From Paraburkholderia phytofirmans OLGA172 (GTDB taxonomy: Bacteria > Pseudomonadota > Gammaproteobacteria > Burkholderiales > Burkholderiaceae), in NCBI RefSeq assembly GCF_001634365.1, contig NZ_CP014579.1, positions 372,001 through 436,000 of the forward strand: DNA of 64,000 nucleotides, read 5' to 3'. The notes below the pieces were generated by a model. That model saw only the letters and a program-made list of their open reading frames with translations. It had not been told where the DNA came from and ran no database searches. The number at the start of each line of letters is the position of its first letter. Position 1 is the first letter of the stretch. Both the position numbers and the translations under genes were made by a program. Below, piece by piece: positions 39,608-48,999 of this stretch.

Positions 39608-40420
39608 ATGTCCCGTATCAAGAACACGTTTGCCGCGTTGTCCGCCCAGGGTAAGAAAGGCCTGATTCCGTTCATGACGGCCGGCGACCCGGATCCGGCG
39701 CGGACGGTCGAATTCATGCACGCGCTCGCCGCCGGCGGCGCCGATGTGATCGAACTCGGCGTACCGTTTTCCGACCCGATGGCCGACGGCCCGGTGATCC
39801 AGCAATCGTCCGAACGCGCGTTGGCGCATGGCGTGTCGCTGCGCCACGTGCTGGCCGACGTGAAGCGCTTCCGCGAAACCGACGACAAGACGCCGGTGGT
39901 GCTGATGGGCTACGCCAATCCGATCGAGCGCATGGGCACCGAGGCGTTCGCCAAGGCGGCGAAGGAAGCCGGGGTGGACGGCGTGCTGGTTGTCGACTAC
40001 CCGCCGGAAGAGTGTGTCAACTTCGCTGAACAGATGCGATCCGCCGGCATCGATCCGATTTTTTTGCTGGCGCCCACCTCCACGGATGAGCGCATCGCTG
40101 AAGTCGGCAAAATCGCCAGCGGCTACGTCTATTATGTGTCGCTGAAAGGCGTGACCGGCGCGGCAAATCTGGACGTTTCCAGCATCGCGAGTAAAATCCC
40201 GGCCATCAAGTCGCGCGTACCCCTGCCGGTGGGCGTCGGTTTCGGCATCCGTGACGCGCAAACGGCGCGTTTGGTGGCGGAAGTGTCCGATGCCGTCGTG
40301 ATTGGCAGCCGTATCGTGCAATTGCTCGAGCAAGCGGCCCCCGAAACCGCCGCCGAGACGCTTACGCGCTTCATTGCTGAAGTGCGCGAGGCGCTCGATA
40401 GCGCTGCGACTGCCCGATAA
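39608..40420 (+). CDS. trpA: Tryptophan synthase alpha chain
   Basis: The 270-residue TIM barrel has the catalytic glutamate in [20 protein letters not shown] and the aspartate in [13 protein letters not shown], with the phosphate site [11 protein letters not shown] and GVGFGIRD. It cleaves indole-3-glycerol phosphate and feeds indole to TrpB. It is separated from trpB by the DNA methylase gene. Confidence 0.97.
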   Translation: MSRIKNTFAALSAQGKKGLIPFMTAGDPDPARTVEFMHALAAGGADVIELGVPFSDPMADGPVIQQSSERALAHGVSLRHVLADVKRFRETDDKTPVVLMGYANPIERMGTEAFAKAAKEAGVDGVLVVDYPPEECVNFAEQMRSAGIDPIFLLAPTSTDERIAEVGKIASGYVYYVSLKGVTGAANLDVSSIASKIPAIKSRVPLPVGVGFGIRDAQTARLVAEVSDAVVIGSRIVQLLEQAAPETAAETLTRFIAEVREALDSAATAR

Positions 40421-40446
40421 CAGTTATTTTTGTCGTCTGTAGTGTG

Positions 40447-40469
40447 AACGGCGGGTTCGTCCCGCCGTT
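40447..40469 (+). other. Stem-loop between trpA and accD
   Basis: AACGGCGGG pairs perfectly with CCCGCCGTT around a 5-base loop, 27 bases after the trpA stop. Only TTT follows, so it would be at best a weak terminator or a processing site that lowers readthrough into accD-folC. Confidence 0.55.
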
Positions 40470-40500
40470 TGCGCAACCGTTGACCCCTGAAGGATTCAAT

Positions 40501-41373
40501 ATGAGCTGGCTCGATAAGCTGCTGCCGCCGAAAATCAAACAAACCGACCCGAAGAACCGCAAGGGGATTCCGGAAGGCCTGTGGATCAAGTGCCCGTCGT
40601 GCGAAGCCGTGCTGTACCGCAATGACGTCGAGGCCAATCTGCACGTTTGCCCGAAGTGCGACCATCACATGCGCATCGGCGCGCGTGAGCGGCTCGACGG
40701 CCTGCTCGATCCGGAAGGCCGCTACGAAATCGGCCAGGAAATCGTCCCGGTCGACGCGCTCAAGTTCAAAGACAGCCGCAAGTACCCGGATCGCCTGAAA
40801 GAGGCGATGGACGACACCGACGAAACCGACGCGATGGTCGTGATGGGCGGCGCGATCCACACGCTGCCGGTGGTGGTCGCGTGCTTCGAGTTCTCGTTCA
40901 TGGGCGGCTCGATGGGTTCGGTGGTCGGCGAACGTTTCGTGCGCGGTGCGCAGAATGCGCTCGAACAGAAAGTGCCGTTTATCTGCTTCACCGCTTCGGG
41001 CGGCGCGCGGATGCAGGAAAGCTTGTTGTCGCTGATGCAGATGGCGAAAACCACGGCCATGCTGACCAGGCTCGCCGAAGCCAAGCTGCCGTTCATTTCC
41101 GTGCTGACCGATCCGACCATGGGCGGGGTGTCGGCGAGTTTCGCGTTCCTGGGCGACGTGGTGATCGCCGAACCGAAGGCGCTGATCGGGTTCGCCGGTC
41201 CGCGCGTGATCGAACAAACCGTGCGTGAAAAGCTGCCGGAAGGCTTCCAGCGCGCCGAGTTTCTGCTGACGAAGGGCGCGGTCGACATGATCGTCGACCG
41301 TCGCAAGCTGCGCGAAGAAATCGCGCAATTGATGGCGCTGTTGAGCCATCAGCCGGCTGACGCAGTCGCGTAA
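40501..41373 (+). CDS. accD: Acetyl-CoA carboxylase carboxyltransferase beta subunit
   Basis: The ATG at 40501 ([14 protein letters not shown]) has AAGGA 6 bases upstream. The 290-residue protein has the N-terminal zinc ribbon [26 protein letters not shown] in pieces (four cysteines) and the crotonase-like core [12 protein letters not shown] and [13 protein letters not shown]. With AccA it transfers carboxylate to acetyl-CoA in fatty-acid synthesis. Confidence 0.97.
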   Translation: MSWLDKLLPPKIKQTDPKNRKGIPEGLWIKCPSCEAVLYRNDVEANLHVCPKCDHHMRIGARERLDGLLDPEGRYEIGQEIVPVDALKFKDSRKYPDRLKEAMDDTDETDAMVVMGGAIHTLPVVVACFEFSFMGGSMGSVVGERFVRGAQNALEQKVPFICFTASGGARMQESLLSLMQMAKTTAMLTRLAEAKLPFISVLTDPTMGGVSASFAFLGDVVIAEPKALIGFAGPRVIEQTVREKLPEGFQRAEFLLTKGAVDMIVDRRKLREEIAQLMALLSHQPADAVA

Positions 41374-41442
41374 GCTTTCGTGTCGATGCCGCGGCGTGCC
41401 CGTTCAGGCGCGGTGGTCATCAGAAAAGCAGTCTAAAAAATC

Positions 41443-41472
41443 GCGCGCCGCGAGAGTCATCAAGCGGCGCGC
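41443..41472 (+). other. Terminator-like hairpin after accD
   Basis: GCGCGCCGC pairs with GCGGCGCGC around a 12-base loop and is followed by TGTCATTT. The T-run is poor. A GATAAT hexamer at 41485-41490 could then be the -10 element for folC. Confidence 0.4.
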
Positions 41473-41522
41473 TGTCATTTCCGGGATAATCACGGTCTCG
41501 CAACGCAGCACAGATTCACTCG

Positions 41523-42833
41523 ATGACCACATTCTCCACCCTCGACGCGTGGCTCACGCACCTTGAATCCGCGCATCCCGTCGGCATCGACATGGGTTTG
41601 GGCCGTATCACGCAAGTACGCGACGCGATGCAGTTGTCGTTCGCGTGCCCGATCATCACGGTCGGCGGCACGAACGGCAAAGGTTCGACCTGTGCGATCC
41701 TCGAATCGATTTTGCTGCGCGCGGGCTTCACGGTCGGTTGCCACACGTCGCCGCATCTGCTGTCGTTCAACGAACGGGCGCGCGTGAACGGCGAAATGGC
41801 GAGCGACGCAGACCTGCTGCCGCACTTCGAAGCCGTGGAAGCCGCGCGCCTGAGCCTCGCCGAACCAATCACGCTGACCTACTTCGAATTCACGACGCTG
41901 GCGATCATGAGCCTGTTCGCCTCGCGCGGACTGGACGCTGTGATCTTCGAAGTCGGCTTGGGCGGCCGCCTCGACGCGGTCAACATCCTTGACGCGGACT
42001 GCGCGATCATCACCAGCATCGATATCGATCACACCGAGTATCTCGGCGACACGCGCGAGAAAATCGGCTTCGAAAAAGCCGGCATTTTCCGTCCGGGCAA
42101 GCCGGCGATTTGCGCCGATCCGGTGCCGCCGCAAACCCTGATCGATCACGCCGAAAAGATCGGCGCCGGACTGTGGCTATTCGGCCGCGATTTCCGCTAC
42201 GAAGGGCAGGCAGGCAGCGAGCGCCAGCAATGGAGCTACGTGGGCCCGACGATGCGCCGCTCTGCGCTCGCCTATCCGGCATTGCGCGGTGCGAATCAGT
42301 TGATCAACACCTCGGCGGCGCTTGCCGGTCTTGAAGCGCTGCGCGACCGTTTGCCGGTGTCGGCGCAGGATATCCGGCTCGGCCTCGCCAATGTCGAATT
42401 GCCGGGGCGTTTCCAGGTGCTGCCTGGCAAGCCGGCCATCGTGCTCGACGTCGGCCATAACCCGCACGCCGCGGCGGTGTTGACGCAAAACCTCGGCAAT
42501 ATGGGCTTTTTCCCTTACACGTACGCCGTGTTCGGCGCGATGCGCGACAAGGACATTGCCGGCGTACTGGCGCACCTGAAAGGCGAAATCGACCATTGGT
42601 GCGTGACCGATCTGCCGACCCCGCGTGCGGCTTCGGCGGAAGAACTCGAAGCGGCTTTGCGCGAGCAAGGCGTAAGCGATAGCAATGACAGCAGCGTGAC
42701 GCGCTACGGAACACCGGCAGAGGCATTCCAAGACGCGCTAAAACGAGCGTCAGAGAATGATAGAATTGTGGTTTTCGGCAGTTTCTATACGGTAGCAGGC
42801 GTAATGGCCTACCGTAAATCGCAGCAACACTGA
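41523..42833 (+). CDS. folC: Bifunctional folylpolyglutamate synthase / dihydrofolate synthase
   Basis: The 436-residue Mur-ligase-like enzyme has the ATP loop GGTNGKGSTCAILE, CHTSPHLLSFNERARVNG, the magnesium region ITSIDIDHTEYLGDTREKIG with FEKAGIFRPGKPAIC, and LDVGHNPHAAAVL. It adds glutamates to folate in the cytosol. The accD-folC-dedD-cvpA-purF order is conserved across proteobacteria. Confidence 0.97.
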   Translation: MTTFSTLDAWLTHLESAHPVGIDMGLGRITQVRDAMQLSFACPIITVGGTNGKGSTCAILESILLRAGFTVGCHTSPHLLSFNERARVNGEMASDADLLPHFEAVEAARLSLAEPITLTYFEFTTLAIMSLFASRGLDAVIFEVGLGGRLDAVNILDADCAIITSIDIDHTEYLGDTREKIGFEKAGIFRPGKPAICADPVPPQTLIDHAEKIGAGLWLFGRDFRYEGQAGSERQQWSYVGPTMRRSALAYPALRGANQLINTSAALAGLEALRDRLPVSAQDIRLGLANVELPGRFQVLPGKPAIVLDVGHNPHAAAVLTQNLGNMGFFPYTYAVFGAMRDKDIAGVLAHLKGEIDHWCVTDLPTPRAASAEELEAALREQGVSDSNDSSVTRYGTPAEAFQDALKRASENDRIVVFGSFYTVAGVMAYRKSQQH

Positions 42834-42862
42834 ACGGGCGCCAGGCTCGAACCAAGCGATTC

Positions 42863-43786
42863 ATGGGAATTTTCTCGTTCGGCAAGAAAGACGACGCGCC
42901 CACCCGGCGCGGCGCAAACACCAGTTCCACTCGGGCCGCCGGTGGCGAGCGCGTGGAGCGGCGAACCCGCCGCGCGGAGCGCACCGTGGATGCCGATGCA
43001 ATGCTGCTCGACCCTACGTTGCCTGAAAAGCAGCGTGCGCGGCGCAGACTCGTCGGCGCGATTGCGCTGGTCGTCGCAGCGGTGGTGATCCTGCCCATGG
43101 TGCTGGATTCGCATCCGAAGCCCGTGACTGACGACATCTCCATCGACATTCCAAGCCGTCCCGCACCGAAGGTCGCCAAGACCGACGAAGACACGCAGGC
43201 CGGCGTGGCACCGGATAACCCGGCGCCTGACGCGGCACTCGCCGCTTCCGGCCTGGCACCGACAACGGCAGCCACGCAAGGCCAGTCCGGCGCAGCTAAA
43301 CAGCAGAGCGCGGCGACGAGCACACCGTCCGCAGCCAAGCCCGCTGTGAAGCCGCAGGCGCCCACGGTCGCCACTAATGCGGCACCGGCCGCGCCCGCAG
43401 CGCAAGCGCCCGCCAAACCGGCCAAGCCGACCAATGCGCCCGCCACGCAAAGCGCGGCGAACATTGCGGCACCGAGCGACGACAGCGCGAATACTCCCGC
43501 GGCAAGCGCGGACGCCAATTCCGGCACGCCGGCATCGCCGCCGGGCAGCCGTTTCGCCGTCCAGCTCGGCGCATTTGCGAACGACGCCAACGCGCGTAAT
43601 TGGGCCGCCAAGTTGAAAGCGGCCGGAGTGCCTGCATATACCGAACATCGGAAGCAGGCAGACGGCTCCACACTCACGCTATTGCGCGCCGGTCCGTTCG
43701 CCGACCGTGCAGCGGCAACCGCCGCGATTGCGAAGGTTCGCGAGGCCGGCTTGACGTCGGGCGCGAACAGCGGCGCTGCACAGTAA
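42863..43786 (+). CDS. dedD: SPOR-domain cell-division/envelope protein (DedD-like)
   Basis: The 307-residue protein has a basic cytosolic N-terminus and one membrane helix (about residues 57-76, GAIALVVAAVVILPMVL). A long Ala/Pro/Thr-rich periplasmic linker leads to a C-terminal SPOR domain (about 228-303, RFAVQLGAFANDANARNWAA). SPOR domains bind denuded septal peptidoglycan. The folC-dedD-cvpA position supports the assignment. Confidence 0.9.
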   Translation: MGIFSFGKKDDAPTRRGANTSSTRAAGGERVERRTRRAERTVDADAMLLDPTLPEKQRARRRLVGAIALVVAAVVILPMVLDSHPKPVTDDISIDIPSRPAPKVAKTDEDTQAGVAPDNPAPDAALAASGLAPTTAATQGQSGAAKQQSAATSTPSAAKPAVKPQAPTVATNAAPAAPAAQAPAKPAKPTNAPATQSAANIAAPSDDSANTPAASADANSGTPASPPGSRFAVQLGAFANDANARNWAAKLKAAGVPAYTEHRKQADGSTLTLLRAGPFADRAAATAAIAKVREAGLTSGANSGAAQ

Positions 43787-43793
43787 GCGAGCG

Positions 43794-44288
43794 ATGTTCA
43801 CTGCCTTCGACTACGCTGTAATGGCGGTGATCGGTTTGTCGGCCTTGCGCGGCACATGGCGCGGCTTTTTGTCTGAGATATTCGGGCTGATCGGCTGGAT
43901 CGCGGCGTTTTTCATTGCTTGCCGCTTTGTCGGTTATGTCGTGCCGTTTATCCCTGCCACATGGCCGGGCGGCGCGCTGACCCAGTGGCTTCTGGCGTTC
44001 GCGCTGGTGGCGATCGGCGTGGTGCTGGTCGCAAGCGTGCTGAATGCCCTGCTGAGCCGCATCGTGCAGGCGACCGGCTTGAGCGGCGTGGACCGCTCGC
44101 TCGGTTTGATGTTTGGCCTCGTGCGCGGGGTCGTTCTGGTGCTGGTTCTGGTCGCCCTCGCAGGCTTGACCGAACTGCCCCAACAGGAATTCTGGCGCAA
44201 CGCCTTGCTTCGGCCCTATGCGGTCGAGGGCGTGCACGTAATGAAACCGCTGCTTCCCGAGACGCTCGCTGCCTACGTCCGCGTGTGA
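43794..44288 (+). CDS. cvpA: CvpA family inner-membrane protein
   Basis: The 164-residue protein has four membrane helices. Its start, MFTAFDYAVMAVIGLSALRG with TWRGFLSEIFGLIGWIAAFF, is characteristic of CvpA (needed for colicin V export and envelope stress tolerance in E. coli). It lies 7 bases after dedD and upstream of purF, its usual partner. Confidence 0.93.
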   Translation: MFTAFDYAVMAVIGLSALRGTWRGFLSEIFGLIGWIAAFFIACRFVGYVVPFIPATWPGGALTQWLLAFALVAIGVVLVASVLNALLSRIVQATGLSGVDRSLGLMFGLVRGVVLVLVLVALAGLTELPQQEFWRNALLRPYAVEGVHVMKPLLPETLAAYVRV

Positions 44289-44434
44289 CGATCAGGTGAA
44301 CGGTTAAAGGAACGCAGCAGGACTCCGGCGTAATCCGGTTGCCTCTATGCACCGTCGCGTACCCTCACGTACCCTCGCGCAGCATCTTTGGCACCGGCCG
44401 CCGTTACGAATTTCGTACCTTTGAAGGACATGCC

Positions 44435-45982
44435 ATGTGCGGCATCGTAGGCGTAGTTTCCCACTCTCCGGTCAATCAGCTGATCTATGACAGCCTGCTG
44501 CTTCTGCAGCACCGCGGTCAGGACGCCGCCGGCATCGCGACAGCGAACGGCAGCAACTTCCATATGCACAAGGCCAACGGCATGGTGCGCGACGTGTTCC
44601 GCACGCGCAACATGCGCAGCCTGCCCGGCACCACCGGTATCGGCCAGGTCCGTTACCCGACCGCCGGTTCTGCATCGAGCGAAGAAGAAGCCCAGCCGTT
44701 CTACGTGAACGCGCCGTTCGGCATCATCCTCGCGCACAACGGCAATCTGACCAACTGGCAGCAGCTGAAAGATGAGATGTTCCGCATCGATCGCCGCCAT
44801 ATCAACACGAACTCCGACACCGAAGTGATGCTCAACGTGCTCGCGCACGAATTGCAGCTGTCCAGTTCGAGCCTGCAACTCGATCCGGCCGCGCTGTTCA
44901 AGGCGGTGTCGGGCGTGCATCGCCGGGTGCGGGGTTCGTACGCGATCGTGTCGCTGATTGCCGGCTACGGCATGCTCGGCTTCCGTGACCCGTTCGGCAT
45001 TCGCCCGCTGTGCCTCGGCAAGCAGGAAACGCCGGAAGGCGTCGAGTGGATACTGGCGTCGGAATCGGTTGCAATCGAAGGTGTCGGTTTCGAATTTGTG
45101 CGCGACATCGCGCCGGGCGAAGCGATTTTCATCGACCTCGAAGGCAATTTGCACTCGCAGCAATGCGCCACGAATCCTAGCCTGAACCCGTGCATTTTCG
45201 AACTCGTGTATCTCGCGCGTCCGGACTCGGTACTCGACGGCGTGCCGGTCTACAACGTGCGTCTGCGCATGGGCGATTACCTCGCCGAGAAGATCAAGCG
45301 CGAATTGCCCGACGTCGCGATCGACGTCGTGATGCCGATTCCCGATTCGTCCCGTCCGGCTGCGATGCAGGTCGCGAAGAAACTGGGCGTGGAGTATCGC
45401 GAAGGCTTCTTCAAGAACCGTTACGTAGGCCGCACCTTCATCATGCCGGGCCAGGCGATGCGCAAGAAGTCGGTGCGCCAGAAGCTGAACGCAATGGGCA
45501 TCGAGTTCAAGGGCAAGAACGTGCTGATCGTCGACGATTCGATCGTGCGCGGCACCACTTCGCACGAAATCGTGCAGATGGCACGCGATGCCGGCGCGAA
45601 CAAGGTGATCTTCGCTTCGGCGGCGCCGCCGGTGAAGTACCCGAACGTCTACGGTATCGATATGCCGACACGCGGTGAACTCGTCGCCCACGGCCGCACG
45701 GACGATGAAGTCGCGCGCATGATCGGCGCGGACTATCTCGTTTATCAGGACGTCGACGCCCTGAAGCAGGCGGTGCGCGATATCAACCCGGCGCTGAAGG
45801 AATTCGAAGCCTCGTGCTTCGACGGCAACTACGTCACGGGTGATGTCACCAGCGAATACCTCGACCGCATCGAAACCGCGCGCCTCGCACCGTCCTCGCA
45901 ATCGGACCGCGACGCCGCGAGCGAAGCGGCCGACGGCGGCCCGGCGCGTTCGCAACTGCACTTGCAATTGTCGGTCGGTTGA
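44435..45982 (+). CDS. purF: Amidophosphoribosyltransferase
   Basis: The ATG at 44435 puts the catalytic cysteine at position 2 (MCGIVGVVSHSPVNQLIYD), as required after methionine removal; the open frame starts earlier. AAGGA lies nearby upstream. The 515-residue enzyme has the N-terminal glutaminase half and the PRPP-binding loop NVLIVDDSIVRGTTSHEIVQ. It catalyses the first step of purine synthesis. It probably shares the cvpA promoter. Confidence 0.97.
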   Translation: MCGIVGVVSHSPVNQLIYDSLLLLQHRGQDAAGIATANGSNFHMHKANGMVRDVFRTRNMRSLPGTTGIGQVRYPTAGSASSEEEAQPFYVNAPFGIILAHNGNLTNWQQLKDEMFRIDRRHINTNSDTEVMLNVLAHELQLSSSSLQLDPAALFKAVSGVHRRVRGSYAIVSLIAGYGMLGFRDPFGIRPLCLGKQETPEGVEWILASESVAIEGVGFEFVRDIAPGEAIFIDLEGNLHSQQCATNPSLNPCIFELVYLARPDSVLDGVPVYNVRLRMGDYLAEKIKRELPDVAIDVVMPIPDSSRPAAMQVAKKLGVEYREGFFKNRYVGRTFIMPGQAMRKKSVRQKLNAMGIEFKGKNVLIVDDSIVRGTTSHEIVQMARDAGANKVIFASAAPPVKYPNVYGIDMPTRGELVAHGRTDDEVARMIGADYLVYQDVDALKQAVRDINPALKEFEASCFDGNYVTGDVTSEYLDRIETARLAPSSQSDRDAASEAADGGPARSQLHLQLSVG

Positions 45983-46040
45983 GTGATGGCGCTCGCGGCG
46001 TGGCCCGCTGCACGCCACGCCGCGAGCGTGTTAGCATGAC

Positions 46041-46104
46041 GGCTTGCGTCGATTTGATCTCAGCTTGCGGACGCGGGGCAACCCAAAACAGCTAAAGCGA
46101 AGGG
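46041..46104 (+). promoter_or_regulatory. Candidate SAM-II-like riboswitch upstream of metZ
   Basis: GCGTC (46046-46050) pairs with GACGC (46070-46074) around a loop beginning GATTTGATC. Downstream come AGCTAAA (46090-46096) and AAGGG (46100-46104). This resembles the SAM-II aptamer, which has a short stem with a GATTTAA-type loop and a 3' AGCTAAAxAAGGG strand forming a pseudoknot. It precedes a methionine gene and a terminator. The match is by eye, and several consensus positions differ. Confidence 0.35.
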
Positions 46105-46153
46105 TGGAAAAGCCGCACTCATCCGCCTCCGCTCCAGCTTTCCCCCGCACATG

Positions 46154-46189
46154 AAGCCCGCTTATGCCGACGCAAAAGCGGGCTTTTTT
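46154..46189 (+). terminator. Rho-independent terminator upstream of metZ
   Basis: AAGCCCGCTT pairs perfectly with AAGCGGGCTT around a 12-base loop and is followed by a run of six T. It either ends the purF message, 170 bases downstream of that gene, or serves as the expression platform of a riboswitch for metZ, whose start is 88 bases further on. Confidence 0.88.
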
Positions 46190-46276
46190 GTTGCTGACGT
46201 TTGGCGTTAGGCGCTCCTCTCGCGTGGAGCCGTCGACGCCGAACCCAGCCATGGAACATTGGAAACCAGAACTGAC

Positions 46277-47467
46277 ATGGACGACTCCCTGAACTTCGAT
46301 ACGCTGGCAGTCCGCTCGGGCACAGTGCGCAGCGACTTCAACGAACATTCGGAAGCGATTTTCCTGACCTCGAGCTTCGTCTTCGCGAGTGCCGCGGACG
46401 CCGCCGAAAAATTCAAGAATTCCGAAGACAACTACACCTATTCGCGCTTCACGAATCCGACCGTCACGATGTTCCAGGACCGCCTGGCCGCGCTCGAAGG
46501 CGGCGAAGCGTGCATGGCCACGGCTTCGGGGATGGCCGCGATCATGTCGGTCGTGATGTCGGCATTGCAGGCTGGCGACCATCTGGTCAGCTCGCAGGCG
46601 CTGTTCGGTTCGACGCTCGGCATGTTCTCGCAGATTTTCAGCAAGTTCGGCATCACGACGACCTTTGTCGATCCGACCGATCTGGACGCGTGGAAAAACG
46701 CCGTGCGCCCGGAGACGAAGATGTTCTTCCTCGAAACGCCGTCGAACCCGCTGACCGAAGTCGCCGATATCGAAGCGATCAGCAAGATCGCGAAGGCAGC
46801 CAACGCGCTGTTCGTGGTCGACAACTGCTTCTGCAGCCCGGCGTTGCAACAGCCGCTGAAGCTCGGCGCGGATGTCGTGATGCATTCGGCCACCAAGTTC
46901 CTCGACGGCCAGGGGCGTGTGCTCGGCGGCGCGCTGGTCGGCTCCAGGCAGTTCATCATGGAAAAGGTGTTTCCGTTCGTGCGTAGCGCCGGGCCGACGC
47001 TGTCCGCGTTCAACGCATGGGTGCTGCTCAAGGGCATGGAAACGCTGTCGCTGCGCGTCGAAAAGCAGTCGGCGAATGCGCTCGAAATCGCGCGCTGGCT
47101 GGAAATGCATCCGGCCGTGAACCGCGTGTTCTACCCGGGACTCGAATCGCATCCGCAGCACGCGCTGGCCATGCGTCAGCAAAAGGCGGGCGGCGCGATC
47201 CTGTCGTTCGAACTGAAGGGCGATACGCCTGAGCAGATGCGCGCGAATGCCTGGCGCGTGATCGACAGTTCGAAGATTTGCTCGATCACTGGCAATCTCG
47301 GCGATACGCGTACCACCATCACGCATCCGGCGACGACCACGCATGCTCGCGTAACGCCGGAAGCGCGTGCCGCGGCGGGTATCAGCGAAGGCTTGATCCG
47401 TCTCGCGGTTGGCCTGGAAAACGCCGGCGATATCCGCGGCGATCTGGAGCGCGGTCTGGCGGGTTAA
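46277..47467 (+). CDS. metZ: O-succinylhomoserine sulfhydrylase
   Basis: The ATG at 46277 (MDDSLNFDTLAVRSGTVRSD) is taken; an in-frame TTG lies at 46259. The 396-residue Cys/Met-metabolism PLP enzyme has the Schiff-base lysine in VMHSATKFLDGQGRVLGG, and YTYSRFTNPTVTMFQDRLAALEGGE. It incorporates sulfide into O-succinylhomoserine to make homocysteine. The leader contains a terminator and possible SAM aptamer. Confidence 0.93.
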   Translation: MDDSLNFDTLAVRSGTVRSDFNEHSEAIFLTSSFVFASAADAAEKFKNSEDNYTYSRFTNPTVTMFQDRLAALEGGEACMATASGMAAIMSVVMSALQAGDHLVSSQALFGSTLGMFSQIFSKFGITTTFVDPTDLDAWKNAVRPETKMFFLETPSNPLTEVADIEAISKIAKAANALFVVDNCFCSPALQQPLKLGADVVMHSATKFLDGQGRVLGGALVGSRQFIMEKVFPFVRSAGPTLSAFNAWVLLKGMETLSLRVEKQSANALEIARWLEMHPAVNRVFYPGLESHPQHALAMRQQKAGGAILSFELKGDTPEQMRANAWRVIDSSKICSITGNLGDTRTTITHPATTTHARVTPEARAAAGISEGLIRLAVGLENAGDIRGDLERGLAG

Positions 47468-47518
47468 ACCGTAGAGGGGCGGCGGCCCGGTCCGGGGCTA
47501 CCCCTGCCGCCCGGTCGC

Positions 47519-48988
47519 CTATGCCGCTGGCAGCGTGCGCGGGCTGCTCATCGTGACGAGCACGATGAGCAGCGCTAACACGAAGAACACCGCAGACGTG
47601 CCAGCCGAAACTGACAGGGCATGGGTGAGTTCGGTTTTGGCCCCCAGTTCCAAAGTCGAACCGAGTGGCCCACGCGTCAAAGCGATACGGTTAAACGTCA
47701 GATCGGCAATGAAGACGACGACCGCCGTGCCCATTGCGCCGCCGATATAGTGCGTCGCATTGATCAAACCGGAAGCCGCACCAGCATGACGCGGCGCCAC
47801 GCCGGCAATGCCGGCCGTCGTAAGCGGCACCAGGGCTGCGCCGGTTCCGATTCCCAACATGACGATCGGCAATGCCAGATCGGCAAAAAACTCCGTGTCG
47901 GCACCCACTCGGCTCAAGCACACCATGCCGCCCGCCGCGATCAGCAGTCCTCCCGTCAGCAGACCTTTGCGGCCCAGCCGCGGTATGAGCCACGGCACGC
48001 CGACCATCACCATCAGAAATTGCGTTGCCGCCAGCGGCAGGAAGGCGAGGCCCGCGCGGAACGCGCTGAACTCAAGAACCTCCTGCACGTATTGGGTCAG
48101 GAAGAAGAACGTTCCCAGCATGCCGCCTATCAATAGCATCCTGCCGGCATAGGCGCCTGAACGTTGCGCGCTGGCGAAGAGCGAGAGCGGGGTAATCGGG
48201 TGCCTCGCCCGCTTCTCGACGAGAACGAAGGCGATGAGCAATAGTCCTGCTGAGATGAGCGACACCACGACGCCTGGGTGTGCCGCTCCGTCCGGCACGC
48301 AACGTACGAGCCCGTACACCAGGAGGCTCGTGCCGAGGGTGACGGTCAACGCACCCATGACATCGAAGTGTCTGCGGTTACGCGGCGCCTCAGGCAGGCA
48401 TCGTGGCCCCAGCACCAGCAACAGTGCGCCGATAGGCACATTGATGAACAGTACCCAGCGCCAGGAGGCGAAATCGGTCAGTACGCCGCCGAGCACCAGC
48501 CCGGCCGCACTCCCACCGCCGGAGACCGCTGTGTAGAGCGTGATCGCACGCATACGCGCCGCGCCCTCCGGGAAAAGCAGCATCAGCAGCGCGAGCGCGG
48601 ATGGCGCGGCAAAGGCACCGGCGATGCCTTGCAAGCCGCGCGCGAGGAGCAGCCCATGGAGGGATTGCGCGAGCCCGCCAGCAGACGACGCCAGGACAAA
48701 CGCCGCGCTGGCGGCCAGGAACACACGACGGTGTCCCAGGATGTCGCCGGTGCGGGCGCCCAGCAGCATGAACCCGCCGAAAGTCAGCATATAGGCGTTT
48801 TGCACCCAGGACAGGTCCGCGCGCGCAAGTCGGAGGTCTGCCCGAAGATGCGGCAATGCCGCGTATATCACCGTGCCGTCGATGACCACCATCAACTGGC
48901 AGGCCAGGATAACGACAAGAGCAAGCGTGCTGGCGGACAGTCGATTACGCCCGCCCGGGAGGCGCCGGGAGGCTCGGTAGCCTGTCAT
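47519..48988 (-). CDS. MFS transporter, DHA2 (14-TM) family
   Basis: The ATG at 48988 (MTGYRASRRLPGGRNRLSAS) has GAAGG 9 bases upstream, and the gene starts 12 bases after the preceding GRDP-like gene. The 489-residue protein has about 14 membrane segments, the MFS motif A variant GARTGDILGHRRVF, and GLQGIAGAFAAPSALALLM in the second region. DHA2 members export drugs or natural products by proton antiport. Here it closes the four-gene peptide locus and is the probable exporter or immunity pump of its product. Confidence 0.92.
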   Translation of the reverse strand: MTGYRASRRLPGGRNRLSASTLALVVILACQLMVVIDGTVIYAALPHLRADLRLARADLSWVQNAYMLTFGGFMLLGARTGDILGHRRVFLAASAAFVLASSAGGLAQSLHGLLLARGLQGIAGAFAAPSALALLMLLFPEGAARMRAITLYTAVSGGGSAAGLVLGGVLTDFASWRWVLFINVPIGALLLVLGPRCLPEAPRNRRHFDVMGALTVTLGTSLLVYGLVRCVPDGAAHPGVVVSLISAGLLLIAFVLVEKRARHPITPLSLFASAQRSGAYAGRMLLIGGMLGTFFFLTQYVQEVLEFSAFRAGLAFLPLAATQFLMVMVGVPWLIPRLGRKGLLTGGLLIAAGGMVCLSRVGADTEFFADLALPIVMLGIGTGAALVPLTTAGIAGVAPRHAGAASGLINATHYIGGAMGTAVVVFIADLTFNRIALTRGPLGSTLELGAKTELTHALSVSAGTSAVFFVLALLIVLVTMSSPRTLPAA

Positions 48989-48999
48989 GGCGTCTGCCT

